A stretch of DNA of 64,000 nt from Stutzerimonas chloritidismutans AW-1 (GTDB lineage Bacteria > Pseudomonadota > Gammaproteobacteria > Pseudomonadales > Pseudomonadaceae): NCBI RefSeq assembly GCF_000495915.1, contig NZ_AOFQ01000030.1, positions 62,001 to 126,000 of the forward strand, given 5' to 3'. Of this stretch, positions 35,201 to 44,289 are shown in pieces. The notes beneath the pieces were generated by a model. The model was not told the origin of the DNA. It searched no databases and was given only the letters and a program-made list of their open reading frames with translations. Each line of letters starts with the position of its first letter. The first letter of the stretch is position 1. The translations under genes and the position numbers were made by a program.

Positions 35201-37082
35201 TGGCGATGTGTTCGGCAACGGTCTGCTGATGTCCGAAACCCTGCAGCTGGTGGCCGCGTTCAACCATCTGCATATTTTCATCGACCCCAATCCCGATCCT
35301 GCGCGCAGTTTCATCGAGCGCAAGCGCCTGTTCGACCTGCCGCGCTCGTCATGGACCGATTACGACGTGTCGCTGATTTCGGAAGGCGGTGGCATCTTCC
35401 CGCGTTCGGCCAAGCGAGTCGCGATCACGTCACAGATGAAAGAGCGCTTCGCCATCGAGGCGGATCAGCTGACCCCAGCCGAGCTGATCCACGCGCTGCT
35501 CAAGGCACCGGTGGACCTGCTATGGAATGGCGGTATCGGTACCTATGTGAAGAGCGGAGGCGAAAGCCACGCCGAAGTCGGCGACAAGGCCAACGATGCG
35601 GTGCGGGTCAATGGTGCCGATCTGCGCGCCAAGGTGGTGGGCGAGGGCGGCAACCTCGGCATGACCCAGCTGGGGCGCGTCGAGTACGCGCTGCATGGCG
35701 GATCGAGCAATACCGACTTCATCGACAATGCCGGCGGCGTCGATTGCTCGGATCATGAAGTGAACATCAAGATCCTGCTCAATGAGGTGGTCAGCGCCGG
35801 TGACATGACCGCCAAGCAGCGCGATCAACTGCTGTTCGAAATGACCGACGCGGTGGCCGAGCTGGTGCTGCAGAACAACTACAAGCAGACCCAGGCGCTG
35901 TCCCAGGCACAGCATCGCTCGCGGGAGCGGGCCGCCGAGTATGTTCGGTTGATCAATGCGCTGGAGGCGGCGGGGCAGCTCGACCGCGCGCTCGAGTTCC
36001 TGCCCAGCGATGACGCCCTGACCGAGCGCGCCAGCATCGGCAAGGGGCTGACCCGGCCGGAGCTGTCGGTTCTGATTTCCTACAGCAAGATCGAACTGAA
36101 GAAAGCGCTGCTGGATTCGCGCGTGCCGGACGACGACTACCTCGCCCGCGAAATGGAAAGTGCCTTCCCGCAGCAACTGAGCGAGCGTTTCCACGATGCC
36201 ATGCTGCAACATCGCCTCAAGCGCGAAATCGTTGCTACCCAGATTGCCAACGATCTGGTCAACAACATGGGCATCACTTTCGTTCAGCGCCTGAATGAGG
36301 CGACGGGCATGAGTGCGGCGAATGTCGCCGGAGCCTACGTGATCGTGCGCGACATCTTCCATCTGCCTCACTGGTTCCGGCAGATCGAGGCGCTGGATCA
36401 CAAGGTACCGGCGGAGCTGCAGTTGGCCTTGATGGATGAGCTGATGCGCCTGGGCCGCCGCGCGACGCGCTGGTTCCTGCGCAATCGTCGTAGCGAGCTG
36501 GATGCCGCACGCGACGTCGCTCATTTTGGTCCACGCGTAGCGGCCCTGGGGCTGAAGCTCGATGAACTGCTGCAAGGCTCGACGCGTGACCGCTGGCAGG
36601 AGCGCTATAAGCGTTATACCGAAGCCGGGGTGCCGGAGCTGCTGGCGCGCATGGTGGCCGGTACCAGCCATCTGTACACGCTGTTGCCGATTCTGGAGGC
36701 CGCTGACGAAACTGGCCAGGTGCCTGCGCAGGTGGCGGCAACCTACTTCGCCGTCGGTGGTGCGCTGGAGCTTCCCTGGTATCTGCATCTGCTCACCAAC
36801 CTGCCGGTTGCCAACAACTGGCAGGCCCTGGCGCGTGAAAGCTTCCGCGACGACCTCGACTCACAGCAGCGCAGCATCACGGTATCGGTGCTGCAGATGG
36901 AGAACGGTCCGGAGGCGATCAGCGAGCGGGTCGACGCCTGGTTGTCTCAACGACCAGTGTTAATGGAGCGCTGGCGCTCGATGCTTGCCGAGCTGCGCGG
37001 CGCCAGCGGCACCGACTACGCCATCTATGCAGTCGCCAGCCGCGAGCTGCAGGGGCTGGCGCAGTCGGTAGGGCATGGCTGA
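32232..37082 (+). CDS. gdhB: NAD-specific glutamate dehydrogenase, large type
   Basis: A 1616-residue enzyme of the approximately 180-kDa NAD-GDH class, which deaminates glutamate to 2-oxoglutarate and ammonium (catabolic direction). The N-terminal half carries regulatory ACT-like regions; the catalytic region around residues 800-1150 includes [40 protein letters not shown] and the NAD-binding segment [20 protein letters not shown]. Length fits the family (about 1600). It is monocistronic, with a strong terminator at 37154. Confidence 0.95.
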   Translation: [1616 protein letters not shown]

Positions 37083-37153
37083 CGAGGTCTTGCGGCTTCC
37101 TCCGTGGACGATCCGTCCGCGGCAGAGGCCGCGCCATTAATGCGGCGCAACTG

Positions 37154-37189
37154 AAAAACGCACTGCCCTCGGGCGGTGCGTTTTTTTTT
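37154..37189 (+). terminator. Rho-independent terminator of gdhB
   Basis: A long stem around cgcactgcc/ggcggtgcg (37159-37180), extended by A-T pairs, followed by nine Ts. It lies about 70 bp after the gdhB stop. Confidence 0.9.
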
Positions 37190-37234
37190 GCGGATGGGTG
37201 TTTGCTGCGTAGGGGGGGGCGTGGCGGTAAACGC

Positions 37235-38149
37235 TCAGTCCTGCGCAGGCAGTCCGACCTTGAAGCGAGTGATCTGCGGCAGATCGCGCAGGTAGCGGAT
37301 CAGGTCAGGTGCGCCTGCCAGCTTCAGCCCCTCGCCAATGGCATTGGCTGTGGGGTCACGCTTCTCCAGCAACAGCAACTCGGAATTGCTGGCATCGCGC
37401 AGTAGTGTCAAGCGGGCATAGGGAACCTGGCTGTCGAGCAGCATGGCCATGAATTCACGGTCGCTCCAGGCCTGAGCAGGCATCGTCACGGCGTGGTAGT
37501 CAGCGTCCAGCGCGTGAACACCGGAGCGGTCGAGGCGGTAATCGGTGACCTCCGCCGGCAGCATGACTTCCAGGCCGCGCAAGCGCGCGTAGGCCACGGC
37601 GCAGGCAAAGGCTTCCAGATGGTGTTCGCCGGCCCAATAAAGCCGCTCCCCGAGCCAGCTCGCCTGGCGAACATCGATCGCTGCCCCCTTGTCGAAGCCG
37701 GGCAAGGCGGTACCGAGTGCTCGAAGAAAATCCTTGTAGCTGATGATTCGTACCTGTCGACAACCCGCCGTGCTGGAAAAGGCTTCGAAGGTCGGGTAAC
37801 TCGGTTCATTTTTGCGCTGCCCGCCGAAGCCGTCGATCTGCCGCAGGTCGAGCCGTGACCGGGTGCAATCCTTGCTGATCAAGCGGGTCAGCGAAGCATG
37901 GGCACGGGCCTTGTCTTCCTGCACCGGACCGGAGAGCGCACCACGTGGCAGCTCCAGCAAGCGTTGCAGGCAGGGGCCATCGTTCCAGAAAATGCTGGGC
38001 TCAGGCTCGGGTAGGCGGGAAAAGGGCAGCTGCAGGCTGCTGGCGCGATCCTGAATGGGAAGCGAAGCCTTGGAGCGCAGCCCGAGGCGTTGCGCAAGTC
38101 GTGCGATTTGAGAAGTCAGTGAAGGCATTGGCTCGGGCAGGCTCATCAT
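37235..38149 (-). CDS. Conserved hypothetical protein (DUF6685-like)
   Basis: A 304-residue, apparently soluble protein without signal peptide. It resembles a Pseudomonas-restricted family that I believe is DUF6685; the assignment is from memory and uncertain. Conserved-looking segments are RQIDGFGGQRKNEPSYPTFEAFSSTAGCRQVRIISY and RQASWLGERLYWAGEHHLEAFACAVAYARLRG. No catalytic motif is recognised. Two adjacent ATG codons (38149, 38146) are possible starts; the upstream Shine-Dalgarno sequence is weak. It is divergent from the DUF2835 gene. Confidence 0.6.
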   Translation of the reverse strand: MMSLPEPMPSLTSQIARLAQRLGLRSKASLPIQDRASSLQLPFSRLPEPEPSIFWNDGPCLQRLLELPRGALSGPVQEDKARAHASLTRLISKDCTRSRLDLRQIDGFGGQRKNEPSYPTFEAFSSTAGCRQVRIISYKDFLRALGTALPGFDKGAAIDVRQASWLGERLYWAGEHHLEAFACAVAYARLRGLEVMLPAEVTDYRLDRSGVHALDADYHAVTMPAQAWSDREFMAMLLDSQVPYARLTLLRDASNSELLLLEKRDPTANAIGEGLKLAGAPDLIRYLRDLPQITRFKVGLPAQD

Positions 38150-38307
38150 GATGCTTGAGCTCTCAGGGCTACGGCCGAAGTGTGGCAGACCTGTGTCATT
38201 TGCGCACGGGCTTTGCGCCACCCGTAGCGCTGGCCTGCGTCACAGCCTTGGGCAAAGATCGCGTGTCGATGTGGCAATATCGCTGAATAGATCACTGAGG
38301 AGCCTCC

Positions 38308-38529
38308 ATGCCAAATCTGGTACTGGATATCGCGCTGTCCGCCGAACGAATGAAGGCGGTCTACCAGGGCCACGCGAATCGAGTCCTGATTCGAAGTCGC
38401 GACGGCACTCGAGTCAGCTTGCCGGCGCATCATCTGCGCCCGTTTCTGACCCACGAAGGGATATATGGTTCCTTCGAGCTCGAATTCGCTGAGCAGGGAC
38501 AATTACTGCGTTTGCGGCGTCTGCAATAG
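38308..38529 (+). CDS. DUF2835 family protein
   Basis: A 73-residue protein with the DUF2835 pattern: LVLDIALSAERMKAVYQGHANRV, then LPAHHLRPFLTHEGIYGSFELEF. It looks like a small beta-barrel, PilZ-like in size. Function unknown. RBS gaggagcc precedes the ATG. The next gene is pyrD, 111 bp downstream. Confidence 0.8.
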   Translation: MPNLVLDIALSAERMKAVYQGHANRVLIRSRDGTRVSLPAHHLRPFLTHEGIYGSFELEFAEQGQLLRLRRLQ

Positions 38530-38640
38530 ACCCGTCGGTCGGTGCGCTCGACCGGCCTATTTCCTCGCTGGCGGCAGCGGCTGAAGCCCTCTCGGGCTGC
38601 TATACTCCGCGTCCACATTTACCGAGACCTTAGGCTGCGT

Positions 38641-39672
38641 ATGTATAACCTGGCCCGCCAGCTATTGTTCAAGTTATCTCCGGAAACTTCCCATGAACTT
38701 TCCCTCGAGCTGATTGGCGCCGGTGGCCGTCTCGGGCTCAATGCAATGCTCGGCAAAGCGCCAGCAAGTCTTCCTGTTCAGGTGATGGGGCTCGATTTCC
38801 CCAATCCGGTCGGCCTGGCAGCAGGGTTGGACAAGAACGGCGAAGCCATTCGCGGAATGTCGCAGCTGGGCTTCGGTTTCATCGAAGTGGGAACCGTGAC
38901 GCCGCGCCCGCAGCCAGGTAACCCCAAGCCACGGATATTCCGCCTGCCCGAGGCCGAGGCGATCATCAATCGCATGGGTTTCAATAACCATGGTGTAGAT
39001 GCGCTGCTGGCTCGGGTAGAGGCCGCCAGGTTCAAGGGCGTCCTCGGTATCAACATCGGCAAGAATTTCGATACGCCTGTCGAGCGCGCCGAGGAGGACT
39101 ACCTGCTCTGCCTGGACAAGGTCTATCACCACGCAAGCTACGTCACCGTCAACGTCAGTTCGCCGAACACGCCTGGCTTGCGCAGCCTGCAGTTCGGCGA
39201 CTCGCTCAAGCATTTGCTCGATGCGTTGCGACTGCGCCGTGAGGATCTGGAGATCATGCATGGCAAGCGCGTGCCGCTTGCGATCAAGATCGCTCCGGAC
39301 ATGACCGACGAAGAAACCGCTCTGGTGGGCGAGGCGGTATTCCAGGCCGGGATGGACGCGATCATCGCCACCAACACTACCCTTGGCCGAGAAGGCGTTG
39401 CCGGCTTGGCTCATGCTGACGAAGCTGGTGGCCTGTCTGGTGCGCCCGTTCGGGAGAAGAGCACGCACACGGTCAGGGTGCTGGCACAGACGTTAGGCGG
39501 ACGGCTGCCGATCATTGCTGTGGGCGGCATCACCGAGGGCAGGCACGCGGCAGAGAAGATCGAGGCGGGTGCCAGCCTGGTTCAGTTGTATTCAGGTTTC
39601 ATCTACAAGGGACCGGCATTGATCCGCGAGGCGGTGGATGCCATCGCGGCGCTGCGTTCAAAAGCGCATTGA
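38641..39672 (+). CDS. pyrD: Dihydroorotate dehydrogenase (quinone), class 2
   Basis: A 343-residue flavoenzyme oxidising dihydroorotate to orotate with quinone, attached to the inner membrane by its N-terminal helices ([20 protein letters not shown]). Signature segments are [47 protein letters not shown] and [15 protein letters not shown] with the class-2 catalytic Ser. Length fits E. coli PyrD (336). The ATG at 38641 was chosen because the class-2 N-terminus starts there. Confidence 0.96.
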   Translation: MYNLARQLLFKLSPETSHELSLELIGAGGRLGLNAMLGKAPASLPVQVMGLDFPNPVGLAAGLDKNGEAIRGMSQLGFGFIEVGTVTPRPQPGNPKPRIFRLPEAEAIINRMGFNNHGVDALLARVEAARFKGVLGINIGKNFDTPVERAEEDYLLCLDKVYHHASYVTVNVSSPNTPGLRSLQFGDSLKHLLDALRLRREDLEIMHGKRVPLAIKIAPDMTDEETALVGEAVFQAGMDAIIATNTTLGREGVAGLAHADEAGGLSGAPVREKSTHTVRVLAQTLGGRLPIIAVGGITEGRHAAEKIEAGASLVQLYSGFIYKGPALIREAVDAIAALRSKAH

Positions 39673-39685
39673 TGATTGCCCGGAA

Positions 39686-39706
39686 GGGGCTCCTGTTGGG
39701 AGCCCC
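39686..39706 (+). terminator. Hairpin between converging pyrD and rmf
   Basis: A perfect 8-bp stem ggggctcc/ggagcccc with a 5-nt loop, 13 bp after the pyrD stop. There is no strong T run, so termination efficiency is uncertain. Confidence 0.5.
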
Positions 39707-39764
39707 TGGGCTTCTCGCCCGCCGCCCGGGTGGGGCGCGCTATCAAGTCGGGTGGATCGGTGAA

Positions 39765-39980
39765 TTAGCCGACCGCGTGAAGTTCGTTGAGTCTATGCAG
39801 ACCGGCCGTGCCGGTCAGACCATCCCAGTTGTCGCCGCGACCCTCCCGCCAGCCGTTAATCCAGGCTTGGCGAACATTGGGATGGGAAAAAGGACAGAGA
39901 TCGCGAGATTTGCCATGTATGCCGTGCTGATAACCGCGTAGAAATGCTCGTTCCATCGGATCACGCTTGAGTCTTCTCAT
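39765..39980 (-). CDS. rmf: Ribosome modulation factor
   Basis: A 71-residue basic protein matching Rmf (MRRLKRDPMERAFLRGYQHGIHGKSRDLCPF, then RQAWINGWREGRGDNWDG). Rmf dimerises 70S ribosomes into inactive 100S particles in stationary phase. It is longer than E. coli Rmf (55 residues) by a short C-terminal tail. It is convergent with pyrD and has a 359-bp upstream region shared with rlmL. Confidence 0.93.
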   Translation of the reverse strand: MRRLKRDPMERAFLRGYQHGIHGKSRDLCPFSHPNVRQAWINGWREGRGDNWDGLTGTAGLHRLNELHAVG

Positions 39981-40339
39981 TGGGTATTGCCCTCAGTGGT
40001 TGACTGGTGTTCCTGTGGCCTCATGGCGAGACCGGGCAGATAGACTGCCAATGAAGCGCGCTGCCGGCGTGGCACGCTTCGCCGGCACCATTGCGATGTC
40101 GGCCTGAGGTGAGTTCTAACGCAATGCTGAAGACGCTGGAATGATCGTTTTGTCATAAGTAGGTAACGAATCTATGGTTCTACCCATAAGCCTGAAAGGG
40201 CAAGGGATGCGAAGTGCACTGCTTGGCCGCTTCTGCATGATTGCAACCATGATGTTTGTAACTTCTTTCTAATTTTCTTTGCTGGGCCTGTTCCGACGAA
40301 AGGGTCGCGACGGTCCGAAGCACCTTTTGTGGAAACTCC
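39981..40339. other. Intergenic region between divergent rmf and rlmL
   Basis: About 359 bp containing both promoters. The stretch 40130-40290 is AT-rich compared with its surroundings. A possible 21-codon small open frame (40207-40272) is described separately. I could not assign a confident -35/-10 pair for either gene. Confidence 0.4.
40207..40272 (+). CDS. Possible 21-residue small protein upstream of rlmL
   Basis: ATG at 40207 follows gcaaggg by a short spacer; the frame encodes 21 residues with a hydrophobic C-terminal half (MIATMMFVTSF) and stops at TAA. It could be a leader peptide or a chance frame. There is no direct evidence of translation. Confidence 0.2.
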   Translation: MRSALLGRFCMIATMMFVTSF

Positions 40340-42520
40340 ATGACCGACCGCCATGAACTGATCCTGACCTGTCCCAAGGGACTCGAAGGCCTGCTGCTCG
40401 AGGAAGCCACCGCGCTTGGACTGGAGGAGAGTCGCGAGCAGACATCCGCGATTCGCGGCTTCGGTACGCTGGAGGTGGCCTACCGGCTCTGCCTATGGTC
40501 GCGCCTGGCCAATCGCGTGCTGCTGGTGATCAGCCGTTTTCCCACTGTAGACGCCGAGACGCTTTACCAAGGGGTTCACGCCGTCGACTGGGCTGACCAT
40601 CTGCAGCCTGCCGGCAGCCTGGCAGTGGAGTTCAGTGGTCGTGGCTCGGGCATCGATAACACCCATTTCGGTGCGCTCAAGGTCAAGGACGCCATCGTGG
40701 ATCGGCTGCGAACCGCATCTGGCGAGAGACCCAGCATCGACAAGTTCGATCCTGATCTGCGCGTGCATCTGCGCCTCGACAAGGGGCAAGCGGTGCTTTC
40801 GCTCGACCTCTCCGGGCACAGCCTGCACCAGCGTGGCTATCGACTGCAGCAGGGTGCAGCGCCGCTCAAGGAAAACCTTGCTGCCGCGATCCTGATGCGT
40901 GCCGGCTGGCCACGAATTGCCGCTGCTGGTGGCGCGTTGACAGATCCCATGTGCGGCGTCGGCACCTTTCTTGTCGAAGGGGCGATGATGGCGGCGGACA
41001 TCGCGCCGAATCTCAAGCGCGAGCGTTGGGGTTTCAGTGCCTGGCTGGGGCACGTACCCGCGCTGTGGTCGCGACTGCACGCCGAAGCTCAGGCACGGGC
41101 AGAGGTTGGCTTGGCCAAGCCGCCCTTATGGATTCGCGGCTATGAAGCCGATCCTCGGCTGATCCAGCCGGGACGCAACAACATCGAACGCGCTGGGCTG
41201 GCCGGCTGGATCAAGGTCTACCAGGGTGATGTCGGCGACTTCGAGCCGCGCCCGGACCAGAATCAGAAGGGCTTGGTGATCTGCAATCCGCCCTATGGCG
41301 AGCGCCTCGGCGACGAGGCGAGTCTTCTCTATCTCTACCAGAACCTCGGCGAACGCCTGCGCCAGGCCTGCCTGGGCTGGGAAGCCGCGATATTCACCGC
41401 CGCGCCGGATCTCGGCAAGCGCATGGGCATCCGCAGTCACAAGCAGTACGCGTTCTGGAACGGTGCGCTGCCGTGCAAGCTGCTGCTGATCAAGGTCGAG
41501 CTGGATCAGTTCGTGACCGGTCAGCGCGCCACCCCTCATGAGGAACACTCACAGCAGCAGGCGCCAGTCGAGCAGGCACGTCTCAGCGAAGGCGGGCAGA
41601 TGTTCGCCAATCGCCTGCAGAAGAATCTGCGTCAGCTCGGCAAGTGGGCGCGTCGCGAGGGCATCGAATGCTACCGGCTCTATGACGCGGACATGCCTGA
41701 GTACGCCTTGGCGATCGATCTGTACGGTGACTGGGTGCACGTGCAGGAGTATGCGCCGCCGCGCTCCATCGATCCGGAGAAGGCGCAGGTGCGCCTGCTC
41801 GATGCATTGGCTGCCATACCGCAAGCACTGGGCATTCCGCGCGAGAAGGTGGTGGTAAAGCGCCGCGAGCGCCAGACGGGCTCGCGCCAGTACGAGCGTC
41901 AGGCCAGTCAGGGCGAGTTTCTCGAAGTGACCGAGGGCGGCGTCAAGCTGCTGGTGAATCTCACCGATTATCTGGATACCGGCCTGTTCCTCGATCATCG
42001 CCCTCTGCGCCTGCGTATTCAGCGTGAAGCGGCCGGCAAGCGTTTTCTCAACCTGTTCTGCTATACCGCAACCGCCACGGTTCACGCGGCCAAGGGCGGT
42101 GCGCGCAGCACCACCAGCGTCGACCTGTCGAAAACCTATCTCGACTGGGCACGCCGCAATCTCTCGCTGAATGGTCTTTCGGATCGCCAGCGCTTGGAAC
42201 AGGGCGATGTGATGGCCTGGCTGGAAGAAGACCGTGGTGAGTACGACCTGATCTTCATCGACCCGCCGACGTTCTCCAACTCCAAGCGCATGGAAGGCGT
42301 GTTCGACGTGCAGCGGGACCATCAGGTGCTGCTTGATCTGGCGATGGCCCGGTTGGCGGCGGGCGGGACGCTGTATTTCTCCAACAACTTCCGCAAGTTC
42401 GTGCTGGATGCCAGCCTGAGCGAGCGCTATGCGGTAGAGGAAATCAGCAGCGAAACGCTGGACGAGGACTTCCGTCGTAACCCCCGTATTCATCGCGCCT
42501 GGAAACTCCAGGCGCGATGA
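40340..42520 (+). CDS. rlmL: Bifunctional 23S rRNA methyltransferase (m2G2445 / m7G2069)
   Basis: A 726-residue fusion of RlmL and RlmK. The N-terminus carries a THUMP domain (about 45-155), followed by the RlmL methyltransferase with LTDPMCGVGTFLVEGAMMA and the catalytic NPPYGERLG motif (about residue 315). The C-terminal RlmK part has NLFCYTATATVHAAKGGA and DPPTFSNSKRM. It modifies 23S rRNA during 50S assembly. Length matches E. coli RlmKL (702). The last codons form half of a perfect 12-bp hairpin that includes the stop codon. Confidence 0.95.
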   Translation: MTDRHELILTCPKGLEGLLLEEATALGLEESREQTSAIRGFGTLEVAYRLCLWSRLANRVLLVISRFPTVDAETLYQGVHAVDWADHLQPAGSLAVEFSGRGSGIDNTHFGALKVKDAIVDRLRTASGERPSIDKFDPDLRVHLRLDKGQAVLSLDLSGHSLHQRGYRLQQGAAPLKENLAAAILMRAGWPRIAAAGGALTDPMCGVGTFLVEGAMMAADIAPNLKRERWGFSAWLGHVPALWSRLHAEAQARAEVGLAKPPLWIRGYEADPRLIQPGRNNIERAGLAGWIKVYQGDVGDFEPRPDQNQKGLVICNPPYGERLGDEASLLYLYQNLGERLRQACLGWEAAIFTAAPDLGKRMGIRSHKQYAFWNGALPCKLLLIKVELDQFVTGQRATPHEEHSQQQAPVEQARLSEGGQMFANRLQKNLRQLGKWARREGIECYRLYDADMPEYALAIDLYGDWVHVQEYAPPRSIDPEKAQVRLLDALAAIPQALGIPREKVVVKRRERQTGSRQYERQASQGEFLEVTEGGVKLLVNLTDYLDTGLFLDHRPLRLRIQREAAGKRFLNLFCYTATATVHAAKGGARSTTSVDLSKTYLDWARRNLSLNGLSDRQRLEQGDVMAWLEEDRGEYDLIFIDPPTFSNSKRMEGVFDVQRDHQVLLDLAMARLAAGGTLYFSNNFRKFVLDASLSERYAVEEISSETLDEDFRRNPRIHRAWKLQAR

Positions 42521-42551
42521 TCATCCGGTGTAGGCAGGCCCTCGGCCTGCC
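42491..42551. terminator. Tandem hairpins between converging rlmL and dacB
   Basis: Hairpin 1: catcgcgcctgg (42491-42502) against ccaggcgcgatg (42508-42519), a perfect 12-bp stem covering the rlmL stop region. Hairpin 2: ggcaggcc (42533-42540) against ggcctgcc (42544-42551). Neither is followed by a T run on either strand; they may act as bidirectional stabilising or termination structures. Confidence 0.5.
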
Positions 42552-42555
42552 GGAG

Positions 42556-44013
42556 TCAGCGTTGTGCGGTGTTCTGGTTGCGCTGACCGTAGAGGCTGAC
42601 CAGCACCTGATCGAGAATCGAGGCTGCGCCCCAGGGGCGGGGGGGGTTCAGGATCGCCACGACCGCCCAGACATTGCCGTCGCCGTCGCGGCTGTAGCCG
42701 GCGATGGCGCGTACGGTGTTCAGGGTTCCCGTCTTGAGGTGCGCCTTGCCGGCGACAGGGGTATTGCGTAGGCGCTTGCGCATGGTGCCGTCCACGGCGG
42801 CCAACGGCATCGATGAAATGAATTCGGCCGAGTAAGGGCTGCGCCAGGCGGCCTGCAGCAAGCTCCCCAGTTCGCGTGCGCTGACGCGTTCGGCGCGTGA
42901 AAGCCCGGAGCCGTTCTCGATCACCAGATGCGGCGAGATAAGTCCCTTCTTGGCCAGCCATTGGCGGATGACCCGCTGCGCCGCTTTGGCGTCATCGGCA
43001 TCCGCTTCGTTACGGAACTCCGCGCCCAGGCTCAGAAACAGCTGCTTGGCCATGGTGTTGTTACTGTACTTGTTGATGTCCCGAATGATCTCGGTGAGGT
43101 CCGGCGAGTACGCCCTCGCCAGCAGTCGTGCTTTGCCCGGTACCTGGGCCACACGGTCGGCGCCGAGGATGCTGCCGCCGAGCTCGGCCCAGATTGCGCG
43201 TACAGCGCCTGCGGCATAGCGCTCGTGATCGAGCAGTGAAAGGTAGGTCTGCGCGCTGCAGCCGTCGGCGAGCTTGCCGGTGACCACGACGGTGACGCCA
43301 TCGCCATCCGCCACTGGGTTGTAGAGCACGTCCGGCCAGCCTGGGCATTTGCCCGCGGGCAGCGTTTTGACCCGGTTGTCGATACGAACGCTGGCGATCG
43401 GCGGCTCGACTGCGATGTTCACCTTGCCGCCATCGTTGCGGACGATGAAACGCAGCGCCTTGAGGTTGACCAGTAGTGAGTCGGGACCAACTAGAAAGGG
43501 TTTGTTCTTGTCATTGCCGTCGTCATCGAAGACGGGCAGGTCGGGCTGGACGAAATGGCTGCGATCGAGCACCAGGTCGCCAGTGACCTTGGTAACTCCG
43601 TTGGCACGCAAATCTCGCAGCAGCAGCCAGAGCTTCTCCATGTTCAGTTTCGGGTCGCCGCCGCCCTTGAGGTAGAGATTGCCGTTGAGGGTGCCGTCCA
43701 CCAGCGGGCCGTCGGCATAGAACTCGGTCTTCCACTGGTGGTTGGGGCCGAGCAGTTCGAGGGCGGCGTAGGTGGTAACCAGCTTCATGGTCGAGGCGGG
43801 GTTGACCGATACGTCGGCGTTGACGAACGTCGGCGCGGCGTCACCGGTCAGTGGCAGCATGACTACGGACAGTGCGTCGCTGCTGATCTTGTTGGCTTTC
43901 AGTGCCTGTTCGACGCGCGGTGGCAGTGTCTGGTTCACCCCGGCGGCCTGGGCTGGCAGAGTCAAGGGCAGGGCGAAGATGGCTAAGGTGATGCCGCGGA
44001 GGATGGAGCTCAT
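42556..44013 (-). CDS. dacB: D-alanyl-D-alanine carboxypeptidase/endopeptidase (PBP4 type)
   Basis: A 485-residue periplasmic penicillin-binding protein of the S13 family that trims peptidoglycan stem peptides and cross-links. Signal peptide SSILRGITLAIFALPLTLPAQA. Active-site motifs: STMK (SxxK) near residue 75, SNN (SxN) in KYSNNTMAKQLF, and KTGTLN (KTG). The ATG at 44013 gives a normal signal peptide; an in-frame ATG at 44067, with gggaaac in front, would add 18 residues and cannot be excluded. Confidence 0.93.
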   Translation of the reverse strand: MSSILRGITLAIFALPLTLPAQAAGVNQTLPPRVEQALKANKISSDALSVVMLPLTGDAAPTFVNADVSVNPASTMKLVTTYAALELLGPNHQWKTEFYADGPLVDGTLNGNLYLKGGGDPKLNMEKLWLLLRDLRANGVTKVTGDLVLDRSHFVQPDLPVFDDDGNDKNKPFLVGPDSLLVNLKALRFIVRNDGGKVNIAVEPPIASVRIDNRVKTLPAGKCPGWPDVLYNPVADGDGVTVVVTGKLADGCSAQTYLSLLDHERYAAGAVRAIWAELGGSILGADRVAQVPGKARLLARAYSPDLTEIIRDINKYSNNTMAKQLFLSLGAEFRNEADADDAKAAQRVIRQWLAKKGLISPHLVIENGSGLSRAERVSARELGSLLQAAWRSPYSAEFISSMPLAAVDGTMRKRLRNTPVAGKAHLKTGTLNTVRAIAGYSRDGDGNVWAVVAILNPPRPWGAASILDQVLVSLYGQRNQNTAQR

Positions 44014-44289
44014 CGTACGAGCGCCTCTGGGCAAACACAGGGGGCTGCTGGCGGTTTGATTTGACATGTGTTTCCCACTGCTCTTAGGGAACGAATGCGG
44101 GCCATTATGCCCGTGCTGTAGAGGCGTCGTGCCTCTATCCGATAAGCGTAGCTGCGGTACACAGGTTACTGCAAAGACAGATGCGCACCAGGCTGCGATG
44201 AGCTCAACCGCTGCTGTCGGTCATCGCCTTGGCGCGGGGTTGCTGTTAGAGTGCGCGCCGTCATCAAGTAGAAAAAGGATCGCCCCCAA

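Noticed and set aside
33537..35273. A 578-codon - strand frame inside gdhB
   Set aside because: Antisense to the strongly conserved glutamate dehydrogenase and without any domain signature.
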